A stretch of 64,000 nt of DNA from Bacillus sp. OV322 (GTDB lineage Bacteria > Bacillota > Bacilli > Bacillales > DSM-1321): NCBI RefSeq assembly GCF_900112495.1, contig NZ_FOMA01000003.1, positions 1 to 64,000 on the forward strand, read 5' to 3'. The position numbers and the translations under genes are program-made. This document shows positions 16,796 through 25,124 of this stretch, one piece after another (position 1 is the first letter of the stretch; the number at the start of each line of letters is the position of its first letter). The notes under the pieces are model-generated. The model saw only the letters and a program-made list of their open reading frames with translations, was not told where the DNA came from and made no database searches.

Positions 16796-17335
16796 ATGGG
16801 TAAAAAAATAGCTATGCTAATATTTGCAGTCATGCTTGTTTTTGCGCTGTCTGCATGCAGTGATTCAGCGGATAAAGGCCATAATATGGATCATTCCAGT
16901 ATGAATCATACTAGCTCAGGCGAAATTCCGGAAGGTTTAAAGACAGCCCAGCATCCGGCTTATAAACCTGGCAGCGGGGTCATTCTTAAAGCAGACCATA
17001 TGAAAGGAATGAACGGGGCAAAAGCAACAGTTAAAGGGGCATATGATACAACAGCATATGTGCTGAACTATACTCCTTCAAATGGAGGAAAAAAAGTAAA
17101 GAACCATAAATGGGTCATCAAGGAAGAAATCAAAGATGCTAAAAATAAGGATCTGTCGCCTGGTGCAAAAGTGACGCTCAAAGCAGACCATATGAAGGGC
17201 ATGAAGGGTGCAGAAGCTGAGATTGTGTCTTCAGAAAAAACGGTCGTGTATATGGTGGATTACACTCCTGTTTCAGGAGGAAAAGAAGTGAAAAACCATA
17301 AATGGGTAACAGAAGATGAATTGTCTGCGAAATAG
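16796..17335 (+). CDS. ydhK: YdhK-type lipoprotein with duplicated DUF1541
   Basis: 179 aa behind AAGGGGAGG. The lipoprotein signal ends in LSAC; a His/Met-rich stretch follows (HNMDHSSMNH). Two copies of the DUF1541 unit come next, each with ILKADHMKGM-type and Y-x-x-x-YTP-x-x-GGK-x-VKNHKWV motifs, at about residues 50-110 and 118-177. The Met/His-rich leader suggests metal binding, and copper-related genes (cysteine-rich protein, copZA) lie nearby. A two-component system is convergent. Function in metal stress is inferred. Confidence 0.85.
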   Translation: MGKKIAMLIFAVMLVFALSACSDSADKGHNMDHSSMNHTSSGEIPEGLKTAQHPAYKPGSGVILKADHMKGMNGAKATVKGAYDTTAYVLNYTPSNGGKKVKNHKWVIKEEIKDAKNKDLSPGAKVTLKADHMKGMKGAEAEIVSSEKTVVYMVDYTPVSGGKEVKNHKWVTEDELSAK

Positions 17336-17369
17336 AAAAGGAGCTCATCCAAAGCGGATGGGCTCTTTT
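17336..17369. terminator. Bidirectional terminator between ydhK and the response regulator
   Basis: AAAAGGAGCTCATCC pairs with GGATGGGCTCTTTT around a 5-nt loop. It separates two convergent transcription units and touches the stop of the regulator gene. Confidence 0.85.
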
Positions 17370-18052
17370 CATTCGTTATTTGTGCTCCATTTATAGCCGA
17401 CACCCCAAACGGTTTTCAGATGCTGATCAATCGGAAATTCTGCCTGGCGCAATTTTTCTCTTATGTTCCGGATATGTGAATCGACGGTCCGGTCTTCTGT
17501 TTCTGAAGAAAGTCCCCAAATGGCCGACAGCAGATGATCCCGGGAGAAGACCTTATTTTGATAGTTCAAAAATAATGATAAAAGAGAGAACTCTTTTTTT
17601 GTCATGGGAATTCGCTGTGATCCGCAGAAAACCTCAAAAGCTTCTTCATTTAAAGTAAGTTCCTTAAATAGAAGTGGTTCATCATTGTCTCCAGCGGTTC
17701 TCCTCAGCACAGCTTCCATGCGTGCAAGCAGTTCCTCTTCATCAAATGGCTTTGCTACATAGTCGTCTGCTCCTAATTTCAGTCCTCTTACTATTTCATT
17801 TTTATCACTGCGGGCGGTAAGCATAATGATGGGCACACTCGAGGTTTCACGGATTTGTTTGCACGTTTCCCAACCGTCCGCTTCTGGCATCATTATGTCC
17901 AGCAGTATTACATCAATGTTAGTACGCTCAAGCGAATCTAAAGCCTCGCTTGCTGAGCTGCTTTTGATGCATCTATAGCCATGCGGGCTAAGGTACAGTG
18001 TTAATAGTTCAAGCATTTTAGGTTCATCATCAACCAGCAGAACGGTATTCAT
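17369..18052 (-). CDS. OmpR/PhoB-family response regulator
   Basis: 227 aa. The receiver domain (1-115) has the acidic pair DDEP, the phosphoacceptor in VILLDIMMPEADGWE (D53 region), LTARSD and the switch Lys in DYVAKPFDEEEL. The C-terminal winged helix (130-225) has SLLSLFLNYQNKVFSRDHLL and RTVDSHIRNIREKL. It is encoded 1 nt upstream of the sensor kinase gene stop-start junction, so the pair is co-transcribed. The position opposite ydhK suggests envelope or metal stress; the signal is unknown. Confidence 0.93.
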   Translation of the reverse strand: MNTVLLVDDEPKMLELLTLYLSPHGYRCIKSSSASEALDSLERTNIDVILLDIMMPEADGWETCKQIRETSSVPIIMLTARSDKNEIVRGLKLGADDYVAKPFDEEELLARMEAVLRRTAGDNDEPLLFKELTLNEEAFEVFCGSQRIPMTKKEFSLLSLFLNYQNKVFSRDHLLSAIWGLSSETEDRTVDSHIRNIREKLRQAEFPIDQHLKTVWGVGYKWSTNNE

Positions 18053-18053
18053 C

Positions 18054-19430
18054 TTATTGCTCCTTCAATAGTATGGTAAAGCATGTTCCTTTGTTTACTT
18101 CACTTTCAGCAAATATCTGGCCGCCGTGTGCCACAGTCAATTCTTTAGCGATGGCTAACCCGATCCCAAAACCGCCTGTTTCCCTGGAGCGGGACTTATC
18201 CACACGGTACAGACGGTCAAAAATATAAGGGAGTTTTTCCGGCGGGATGCCAATGCCTTCATCACGGATTTCAATGACAATAGCCTCTTCTTTTTTATAA
18301 ACTTTCATGCTTGTACGTGCAGGTGCAGCTGAATATTTTAAGGCGTTATCGAGAAGGTTGATAAGAATTTGCCCAAAACGGGCAGGATCTGCAAATATCT
18401 TTAAATCTTCATTTGCTTCCAATGTGAGCTGGATGTTTTTATTTTTATATGCAGGAAGCATCTTTTCATAAATGCCCTGCAAAAAAGTAGGTAAGTCTAT
18501 AACCTCTTTTTTTATCTTAAACTCATTTTGATCAAGCCTTGCCAAATCAAACAGCTCTTCAAGAAGGGCACTAAGCCGCTCCGATTCTTCATGAATAATG
18601 GTTAAGTACTTTAACCTGTCTTCTTCATCCAGCATCGGCCTTTTCGCAATATCGGCATATCCCTTTACATATGTCAGGGGGGTGCGCAGTTCATGCGAAA
18701 TGCTTGCCAAAAACTCATTTCTTTCTTTTTTGAGATAATTCAGGTCATTGGCCAGAGTCTGGATGGAAGATGACAACTCTCCCAGTTCATCCCTCGAAGG
18801 TGAGGGGAGAGTAACAGAAAAATTGCCTACGCTGAGCTTTTTAGTTGCTTCTGTCATAGAAATCAAAGGCCGTGTTAATGCCCTGGATAAAAAGAAAATA
18901 GAGATCAGCATAAAGACGGCAACTAATATTCCTGCAAAAATAAAGTGGTGATTTAACTGGGAAATCAATAATTTAACACTATTGGTATCCTTAAACATGA
19001 ATACATTTCCGCTGTTTCCCTGTTTTGTAAAGTAGCTTGTTACTGTTGAAATATATTGTTCGTTTTTCCAGTCCTGCTGAAGGATTTTCCCCTGCAGCGG
19101 AACCTTGCCGGGATGTTTGTACAATATTTCCTTCATGCTGCTGTTTATTTTTCTGGAAGAAGCGAGAACTTTCCCGCTGCTGTCAGTGATTACGACTTCA
19201 GTATCAGTCTGGGATTCCATCAATCCGATGTGATGGAGAGTTGATGGGTTAAACGATATTTCCAAAACATCACGATGGCTGTTCCCGCGAGCCTGAAGGG
19301 AATGCAGCTCCTGGCTGACCCGGGAATGGATGATGCCCGTGTGCAAATATGTCATGGAAATCGACTCGATCAATAACATGCATATAAAAAACCATAATCC
19401 CAGCTTAAACGAGATTTTCAATATCTTCAC
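18054..19430 (-). CDS. Sensor histidine kinase
   Basis: 458-aa membrane kinase. Two transmembrane helices (about 8-28 and 163-185) flank a ~135-residue extracytoplasmic sensor. A HAMP domain (SRALTRPLISMTEATKKLS), the DHp helix with phosphorylatable His in SISHELRTPLTYVKG, and the HATPase_c boxes N (LLDNALKYS), G1 (IRDEGIGIPPEKL) and G2 (GGFGIGLAIAKEL) follow. It pairs with the adjacent OmpR-type regulator. A 130-nt gap with no second gene lies upstream and should hold the promoter. Confidence 0.93.
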   Translation of the reverse strand: MKILKISFKLGLWFFICMLLIESISMTYLHTGIIHSRVSQELHSLQARGNSHRDVLEISFNPSTLHHIGLMESQTDTEVVITDSSGKVLASSRKINSSMKEILYKHPGKVPLQGKILQQDWKNEQYISTVTSYFTKQGNSGNVFMFKDTNSVKLLISQLNHHFIFAGILVAVFMLISIFFLSRALTRPLISMTEATKKLSVGNFSVTLPSPSRDELGELSSSIQTLANDLNYLKKERNEFLASISHELRTPLTYVKGYADIAKRPMLDEEDRLKYLTIIHEESERLSALLEELFDLARLDQNEFKIKKEVIDLPTFLQGIYEKMLPAYKNKNIQLTLEANEDLKIFADPARFGQILINLLDNALKYSAAPARTSMKVYKKEEAIVIEIRDEGIGIPPEKLPYIFDRLYRVDKSRSRETGGFGIGLAIAKELTVAHGGQIFAESEVNKGTCFTILLKEQ

Positions 19431-19559
19431 CCTGCTTCATCCAATTCAGCAGACGGTACCGAAACCTGCCCTGAAGGATTAATATGTATTTCTGCAATTT
19501 TACCTTGGAAATGTGAAAAGAGTATGCAGAACGCTTTATGTATGAAAGTATAACAGGAA

Positions 19560-19597
19560 AAAGGGAGTGCTTTCTAGAATCAGTGCACTCCCTTTCT
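19560..19597. terminator. Terminator hairpin next to the cysteine-rich protein gene
   Basis: AAGGGAGTGC pairs with GCACTCCCTT around a 15-nt loop, with a T5 run on the minus side. It ends the minus-strand cysteine-rich gene. Confidence 0.8.
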
Positions 19598-19600
19598 TAT

Positions 19601-19978
19601 TTATGAAATCATCTTACGGCAGATTTCCGCACATGTTAAACAGGCATCTGCACATTTTTGGGAGTGATCGTGGTGGTGCTGTCTGCACTCATTTCCGCAG
19701 GCTTCGCAAATCTCTGCACATAGCTGGCAGATCTGAAGTGCAAATGGACTGTTTGATTGCATGGCCCTGGCCGCCAAACCGCAAATATCGGCACATTCCC
19801 TGTCCATCCTGATGCAGGAGCTCATCATTTTAACATCTTCTTCGTTCAGGCTGGCATCATTTGGTATTAAGGCCTTTTTCAAAACTCCATAAAAACTGCA
19901 CAAATTAATAATAGGCGGTGAAAACGAACTTTTAGTTTTACATGCAAATTGAAGTTGCACGAACAAGGAGATAATCAA
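19601..19978 (-). CDS. Four-helix cysteine-rich copper-binding-type protein (YhjQ/DUF326-like), N-terminus degraded
   Basis: The C-terminal ~75 residues are typical: MSSCIRMDRECADICGLAAR, QICQLCAEICEACGNECRQH and CADACLTCAEICRKM, a cysteine lattice like that of copper-storing four-helix bundles. The first helix, which should carry further CxxC pairs, is absent. Instead the frame begins with residues unlike the family (FVQLQFACKTKSS), and the usual ACLNEEDV reads ASLNEEDV. No good ribosome site precedes either possible start. It may be a 5'-decayed gene. The proximity of ydhK and copZA fits copper handling. Confidence 0.6.
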   Translation of the reverse strand: MIISLFVQLQFACKTKSSFSPPIINLCSFYGVLKKALIPNDASLNEEDVKMMSSCIRMDRECADICGLAARAMQSNSPFALQICQLCAEICEACGNECRQHHHDHSQKCADACLTCAEICRKMIS

Positions 19979-20005
19979 AATGCCTTATTAGTGAATTTTC
20001 TTAAA

Positions 20006-20188
20006 TTAAAGATCAGGATTAAAGAAAAACAACTTAAAAAATACATAGGCTGGGATAGAGAAAGCAATGATTGCAAGAAGATATAGCGGTCTGAGGCGTT
20101 TGTCTTTTTTAAACATAGCCCATATAAATCCAATTATTATTACCACATACCCTACTGCGTATAACCACATGCCTAGTGGTCTATCCAA
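20006..20188 (-). CDS. Small two-helix membrane protein
   Basis: 60 aa from TTG 20188 behind AAAGGTG. Two hydrophobic segments (MWLYAVGYVVIIIGFIWAMF and LYLLAIIAFSIPAYVFFKLF) flank a basic KKDKRLR loop, predicting a hairpin with the loop inside. No family is recognised. It lies upstream of the cysteine-rich gene on the same strand. Confidence 0.55.
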   Translation of the reverse strand: MDRPLGMWLYAVGYVVIIIGFIWAMFKKDKRLRPLYLLAIIAFSIPAYVFFKLFFFNPDL

Positions 20189-20885
20189 ATGAATTCACAC
20201 CTTTCACATTTCTAATTAAAATCAGCATAGTATTCTTCACATTTATCAATTATTGCCATGTACAAATACAACGAGTGGCGCAGCAGTAATAGCAGCCGCG
20301 AAAGATAATATCGCTCACGGTCATATTCATTTTCAGTTATTACGGTGCCATTTTTTAAATACCCTATTACTGGAAAAAAATCCTTTTAACACTTAGTTAC
20401 TCTAGTTAAGGTTGTACCTTTTTATTATTTATTGATTTTTTGGAACCTGTTGGTTAACGGGCTAAGTTAAGATATTACACATATACGTGCGTCCTTTGGG
20501 ATAATTCTTTTCACTCTTTTTGATTTTTTTCAAAAGATCACTGTGTTGCTAAATTAGAATTGTGAGCAGCCGACCATAAAGTTTTGCGGGGTGACGGCAG
20601 AGGTAATTGTAGTATTAAATGAATCTCCAGTGTCATTAATCGAATGAATTGCCCAAGTAATTGTACTCCCGCAAATGGCTGCTGTCATAAACACATCAAA
20701 TAATCCTTACGCCTTGTGTTAAGTGACGGTTAGCAAGCCTGATTTTTGGTGTAACGAGCAGGGAAGCCCGCTATTACTAACAAATGCCAAGAAGGAATTT
20801 AAGGCAAGACTAGAGAAGTTATTTAATGAATTTTAGACATACCAGGCAGTATGTTTTAACCTATTATGCAAGGGGAGTGAACCTA
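20189..20885. other. 697-nt gap with one weak short ORF
   Basis: No convincing gene. A minus-strand ORF at 20554-20694 (46 codons, GTG start with AAGGAT upstream, containing MTAAICGSTITWAIHSIND and ending VGCSQF) is unrecognised and could be a small gene or a remnant. The rest is A/T rich without repeats I can place. Confidence 0.3.
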
Positions 20886-21698
20886 GTGCGGCAATTTAAC
20901 AACAGGGTAGTCGATTATTTTAGGGAACACCAAAATGATGTAATCAGAACACTTTTACCAAAGAACTTAGAAGAACTTAATATAAAATTTACTGAACAGG
21001 ATTTACATATCCACTATGAAATGCTTCATTTACTTTTGGACCGGGTAACCAGCAGTCTCAAAATTAGCAAAGAAGAGATTTCAAAAAATGAATTAGGCTA
21101 CGATTCCCTAAATTATTTTTTTAATCAAGGCGTTCAGTTAAAAGAGACTGTGGCAGTACTTGGATCATTCCGATTGTCTTTACTCAAATATCTGCGTAAT
21201 TCAAAAATCATCGATGGCAATGACTTGGAAGAAGGGCTTCAAATATATGAAACTATTATTTTTGCTTTTGATGAAGCCATAAGGATAACAACACAACAAT
21301 TTAACAATCAAACTGAACAAAACAAACAGACAATGGAGAATGAGCTGGATAATGTTGCTGCTCCGATTGTTTTTATTAATGATGATGATGCAGTGATGCC
21401 TCTTGTGGGAGGGTTTTCTTCGTCACGGATGGACAGCGTAGTGAATAACACCCTAAATCAAGTAGTAAAACTAGACGTTAGAAAACTAATTATAGATTTT
21501 TCTGGTTTTGTAGGTGTTAGTACAGTGATTTTTCAAAAATTGTTTGAACTAATAGGCGGATTAAAACTAGTAGGGACCAAGGTAGAAATTTCAGGGTTTT
21601 CTCCAAAAATGGCAAAAACGTTTACAGAACTTGGATTGGATTTAACACATGTACCTGTATATGGACAATTGAGACATGCGTTGGCATCTAGCCCTTAA
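20886..21698 (+). CDS. RsbR-like STAS-domain protein (stressosome paralogue)
   Basis: 270 aa from GTG 20886 behind AAGGGGAGTG; an ATG at 20826 is in frame but lacks a ribosome site. The N-terminal ~150 residues are helical, like the globin-fold sensor half of RsbR proteins (QNDVIRTLLPKNLEEL, LHLLLDRVTSSLKISKE). The STAS domain follows (DNVAAPIVFINDDDAVMPLVG; LIIDFSGFVGVSTVIFQKL). RsbR proteins form stressosomes with RsbS and RsbT that control SigB. No RsbS, RsbT or RsbU gene is in the window, so this is an orphan sensor. A similar gene lies at 25125-25955. Confidence 0.85.
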   Translation: MRQFNNRVVDYFREHQNDVIRTLLPKNLEELNIKFTEQDLHIHYEMLHLLLDRVTSSLKISKEEISKNELGYDSLNYFFNQGVQLKETVAVLGSFRLSLLKYLRNSKIIDGNDLEEGLQIYETIIFAFDEAIRITTQQFNNQTEQNKQTMENELDNVAAPIVFINDDDAVMPLVGGFSSSRMDSVVNNTLNQVVKLDVRKLIIDFSGFVGVSTVIFQKLFELIGGLKLVGTKVEISGFSPKMAKTFTELGLDLTHVPVYGQLRHALASSP

Positions 21699-21816
21699 TC
21701 TGCTGTAAAGTTTGCCTGGTAATATGAAATCTTTCCTTTTCAGCGGCCATAGGATTCTAAAGGTTTGCTTAAAGCGTTCATAAATTGAGGATGAAGCCAT
21801 TCACCCTCTTTTTTTT

Positions 21817-22048
21817 AGGCTGTTTTCGTAAACTTTGTTGCTATGAAACAAGGGGTTGATTTCCGCTCCAGGATGCTTCGCTTTCCGCGGGGCGTGCGCT
21901 GAGCCTCCTCGACTTGCGTCTGCGGGGTCTCACCTGTCACGCTGATCCCGCAGGAGTCTCCACACCTTCCGCTCCAATCAACCTGTTATAACAATGGAAT
22001 TGCCTCGAGAACTATTTAAGTAACAACAATCTTTAAGAAAAGAGCCTT
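21817..22048 (+). mobile_element. MITE-like repeat, full copy A
   Basis: About 232 bp with imperfect terminal inverted repeats: AGGCTGTTTTCGTAAACTTT continuing GTTG at the left, against AGGCTCTTTTCTTAAAGATT continuing GTTG read inward from the right. The interior has the GC-rich block GGATGCTTCGCTTTCCGCGG. A second full copy in opposite orientation is at 40631-40862, and fragments are at 14352 and 57790. It has no coding capacity, and no target duplication was identified. Confidence 0.8.
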
Positions 22049-22095
22049 TTTTTATGTCATCTATCTAAAGTAACAAAAGAGCTTTTGCATAATCC

Positions 22096-22140
22096 TTTAC
22101 ATAGGGTAGGGGGGTATAATATACTGGGGGTGTAAAGAAA
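22096..22140 (+). promoter_or_regulatory. copZA promoter with candidate CsoR site
   Basis: TTTACA (22096-22101), an 18-nt spacer and TATACT (22120-22125). The spacer is occupied by TAGGGTAGGGGGGTATA and followed by ATACTGGGGGTG, G-tract-rich pseudo-dyads like those bound by the copper sensor CsoR. csoR itself is not in the window. Confidence 0.55.
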
Positions 22141-22192
22141 AAAGAGGATGTTCAGTAAACTTATAAATAGTAGGAAAAAGGAGAGAGTGTAC

Positions 22193-22399
22193 ATGGAAAA
22201 AACAACTTTAAACGTAAAAGGCATGACTTGCGGACATTGTGTAAAAGCTGTTGAAGGAAGCGTCGGTGAATTATCTGGTGTTTCATCTGTTACTGTCCAT
22301 TTAAAAGAAGAAAAAGTCGATGTAGAATTCAATCCTTCAGAAGTATCATTAAGTGAAATTAAAGAAACGATTGATGATCAAGGCTACGATGTGGTTTAA
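22193..22399 (+). CDS. copZ: Copper chaperone CopZ
   Basis: 68-aa heavy-metal-associated domain from ATG 22193 (GGAGAGAG upstream). The metal site is GMTCGHCVKAVEG (CxxC at about residues 13-16), and the full beta-alpha-beta-beta-alpha-beta fold length is present (VSSVTVHLKEEKVDVEF, IDDQGYDVV). CopZ carries Cu(I) to the CopA ATPase encoded 134 nt downstream. A G-rich promoter precedes it and a terminator hairpin lies between it and copA, suggesting more CopZ than CopA. Confidence 0.96.
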   Translation: MEKTTLNVKGMTCGHCVKAVEGSVGELSGVSSVTVHLKEEKVDVEFNPSEVSLSEIKETIDDQGYDVV

Positions 22400-22410
22400 A
22401 TAAGAGGGAC

Positions 22411-22448
22411 AAGAGCAGCGTGCTATCCGGCACGTTCTCTTTTTTTAA
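22411..22448 (+). terminator. Intercistronic terminator between copZ and copA
   Basis: AGAGCAGCGTGC pairs imperfectly with GCACGTTCTCT around a 6-nt loop and is followed by T7. No separate promoter for copA is obvious, so partial read-through is likely. Confidence 0.7.
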
Positions 22449-22533
22449 GGGCTTTGAATGATGAGCGGCGGAACATGCGGGATTTCTGTAAATGATATCA
22501 TTATACCCTGCAACGTCTTGGAGGTGCTGCTGT

Positions 22534-24972
22534 ATGAGTGAATCTGGAATAGCAAAAATGAAAGAAGCGAACTATCAAATAACAGGCATGACATGTGCGG
22601 CCTGTGCCGGAAGAATTGAAAAAGTCCTGAAGAAAATGGAGGGTGTCCAAGAGGCAAATGTCAATTTGGCCCTGGAAAAATCAAGAATCACATATGATCC
22701 AAGCATTGTTTCAGAGGAGGATTTTCAAAAGAAAATCAAACATCTTGGATATGATGTGGTGATGGATAAAAAGGAATTCGATATTACCGGGATGACCTGT
22801 GCGGCCTGTTCAGCGAGGATTGAGAAGGTCTTAAATAAAATGGACGGAATTTCAAGCGCAACAGTGAATCTTGCCCTAGAAAGAGCAAGCGTAGAATTTA
22901 ATCCGTCATTAGTAGACACTGGAGATATAGTGAGCCGCGTCCAAAAGCTCGGGTATAACGCGATTGCAAAAGAAGAAAATGAAAATACGGCAGATTACCG
23001 ACTCAAAGAAGTGAAAAAACAGCAAACAAAATTCATTATTTCTGCCATTCTATCTCTTCCATTGCTGTGGGCGATGGTCAGCCATTTTTCTTTTACTTCT
23101 GGAATTTATCTGCCTGAAGCGCTTATGAATCCTTGGGTTCAATTCTCGTTTGCTACACCAGTCCAGTTTATGATCGGGTCGCAGTTTTATATTGGCGCAT
23201 ATAAAGCGCTGAGCAATAAAAGCGCAAATATGGATGTACTTGTAGCCCTTGGAACATCTGCAGCGTACTTTTACAGCTTGTATATGACGATTGCAGCGGG
23301 TTCTGGCGGGCATATGCCCCAGCTGTATTATGAAACAAGTGCCATCCTCATTACATTAATTCTTCTCGGGAAACTGTTTGAAGCAAGAGCCAAGGGCCGC
23401 TCGTCTGAAGCGATTAAGAAGCTGATGGGACTTCAGGCTAAAACGGCGATTGTCATTAGAAACGGAATGGAGAAAGAAATTCCGCTTGAAGAGGTTCAAA
23501 CTGGCGATGTTGTCCTCATCAAGCCAGGAGAAAAAGTGCCTGTAGATGGCATGATTCTTGAAGGGAATTCCGCGGTGGACGAATCGATGATAACAGGAGA
23601 AAGTGTGCCTGCAGATAAACAAGCAGGAGATTCGGTCATTGGGGCCACAATCAATAAAAACGGATTCTTAAAGATTGAAGCACTCAAGGTCGGAAAAGAC
23701 ACGGCTCTCTCCCGCATCATTAAGGTAGTTGAAGAGGCCCAGGGTTCAAAGGCGCCTATCCAGCGCCTCGCTGATAAAATTTCGGGGGTATTTGTGCCGA
23801 TTGTTGTGGGGATTGCCGTTATCACCTTCTTGATCTGGTTTTTAGCTATAAATCCCTGGGATTTTGCCGATGCATTGGAAAAACTGATTGCTGTTTTAGT
23901 GATTGCCTGTCCTTGTGCACTTGGTCTTGCGACACCGACCTCCATTATGGCAGGATCTGGCCGTGCAGCAGAATTCGGTATTCTCTTTAAAGGCGGGGAA
24001 CATCTGGAAGCGGCGCACGTCATTGATGCAGTGATTTTAGATAAAACAGGGACCGTTACAAAAGGTGCTCCGCAATTAACAGATGTGATCGCATATGAAA
24101 TAGAGGAAAATGAACTTCTATCATTGATCGGTTCAGCCGAAAATCAATCCGAACATCCTCTTGCACAAGCAATTGCTGCTGGAGTGAAGGAGAAAAATAT
24201 CCCTTTAAAAGCTGTGCAGCAGTTCGAAGCGCTGCCAGGCTATGGCATAAAATCAGCAGTTGATCACACGTCCGTTGCTATCGGGACACGAAAGCTTATG
24301 GAACAGGAGAATATCAGTCTTGCACCATATGTGCTGTCCAGCATGGAAGCTCTTGAAAATCACGGGAAAACCGTGATGCTGGCTGCTGTTGACGGGAAAT
24401 ATGCCGGAATGATTGCGGTGGCAGATTCAATTAAGGATACTTCAAAAGAAGCGGTCCGCCGGTTAAAGGATCTGGACATCAGGGTGCTTATGATTACTGG
24501 AGATAACGAGCGGACGGCCAAAGCCATTGCGAAGGAAGCGGGCATAGATGAAGTGATAGCAGGGGTCCTTCCAGAAGGAAAAGCCGCGGAAGTTCAAAAG
24601 CTTCAGCAGCAGGGAAGAAAAGTGGCCATGGTTGGCGACGGGATCAATGATGCCCCCGCTCTCGCTGCCGCCGATATCGGAATGGCCCTTGGAACGGGTA
24701 CAGACATTGCGATGGAAGCAGCTGATATTACACTCATCAGCGGCGACTTGAACAACATTGCCGATGCCATTTTGATGAGTAAAAAAACCATCCGCAACAT
24801 CAAACAAAATCTCTTTTGGGCATTTGCCTATAACGTCATTGGCATTCCAATTGCCGCCCTTGGCCTGCTCGCCCCGTGGCTGGCAGGAGCTGCCATGGCA
24901 TTCAGCTCAGTATCAGTCGTACTGAATGCCCTTCGCCTGCAGCGCGTTAGAATTGCTGACAGGGGAAAATAG
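22534..24972 (+). CDS. copA: Cu(I)-exporting P1B-type ATPase CopA
   Basis: 812 aa from ATG 22534 (GGAGGTG upstream). Two N-terminal HMA domains carry GMTCAACAGRIEK and GMTCAACSARIEK. The transmembrane region contains the copper site CPCALGLATP. The P-domain has the phosphorylated Asp in DKTGTVTKG, and the A-domain has TGES. SEHPLAQAI (the HP motif of P1B pumps) and the hinge MVGDGINDAPAL follow. The C-terminal membrane pair ends QNLFWAFAYNVIGIPIAA. It exports Cu(I), received from CopZ, across the cytoplasmic membrane. The length equals that of Bacillus CopA. Confidence 0.97.
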   Translation: MSESGIAKMKEANYQITGMTCAACAGRIEKVLKKMEGVQEANVNLALEKSRITYDPSIVSEEDFQKKIKHLGYDVVMDKKEFDITGMTCAACSARIEKVLNKMDGISSATVNLALERASVEFNPSLVDTGDIVSRVQKLGYNAIAKEENENTADYRLKEVKKQQTKFIISAILSLPLLWAMVSHFSFTSGIYLPEALMNPWVQFSFATPVQFMIGSQFYIGAYKALSNKSANMDVLVALGTSAAYFYSLYMTIAAGSGGHMPQLYYETSAILITLILLGKLFEARAKGRSSEAIKKLMGLQAKTAIVIRNGMEKEIPLEEVQTGDVVLIKPGEKVPVDGMILEGNSAVDESMITGESVPADKQAGDSVIGATINKNGFLKIEALKVGKDTALSRIIKVVEEAQGSKAPIQRLADKISGVFVPIVVGIAVITFLIWFLAINPWDFADALEKLIAVLVIACPCALGLATPTSIMAGSGRAAEFGILFKGGEHLEAAHVIDAVILDKTGTVTKGAPQLTDVIAYEIEENELLSLIGSAENQSEHPLAQAIAAGVKEKNIPLKAVQQFEALPGYGIKSAVDHTSVAIGTRKLMEQENISLAPYVLSSMEALENHGKTVMLAAVDGKYAGMIAVADSIKDTSKEAVRRLKDLDIRVLMITGDNERTAKAIAKEAGIDEVIAGVLPEGKAAEVQKLQQQGRKVAMVGDGINDAPALAAADIGMALGTGTDIAMEAADITLISGDLNNIADAILMSKKTIRNIKQNLFWAFAYNVIGIPIAALGLLAPWLAGAAMAFSSVSVVLNALRLQRVRIADRGK

Positions 24973-24977
24973 GTGGA

Positions 24978-25014
24978 AATAGAGATCCCGTTTCGGGGTC
25001 TCTATTTTATTTGC
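24978..25014 (+). terminator. Terminator of copA
   Basis: AATAGAGATCCC pairs with GGGGTCTCTATT around GTTTC, then T-rich. The stem is long and nearly perfect. Confidence 0.85.
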
Positions 25015-25124
25015 TTATAGGGACAGGCTTTGAAGCATTGTATAATGTTATAATATGAGAAGCTGCAGAGCCGTGTTTTTAATATAATCAGTTTAAGATG
25101 TGCAGTGTACTAGGGGGCAAAATA

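Noticed and set aside
20554-20694. 46-codon minus-strand ORF
   Set aside because: Acceptable start region but no recognisable family and isolated in a 700-nt gap; mentioned only in the gap entry.
23496-24023. 175-codon ORF antisense to copA
   Set aside because: Antisense shadow inside a conserved ATPase gene, without a ribosome site.
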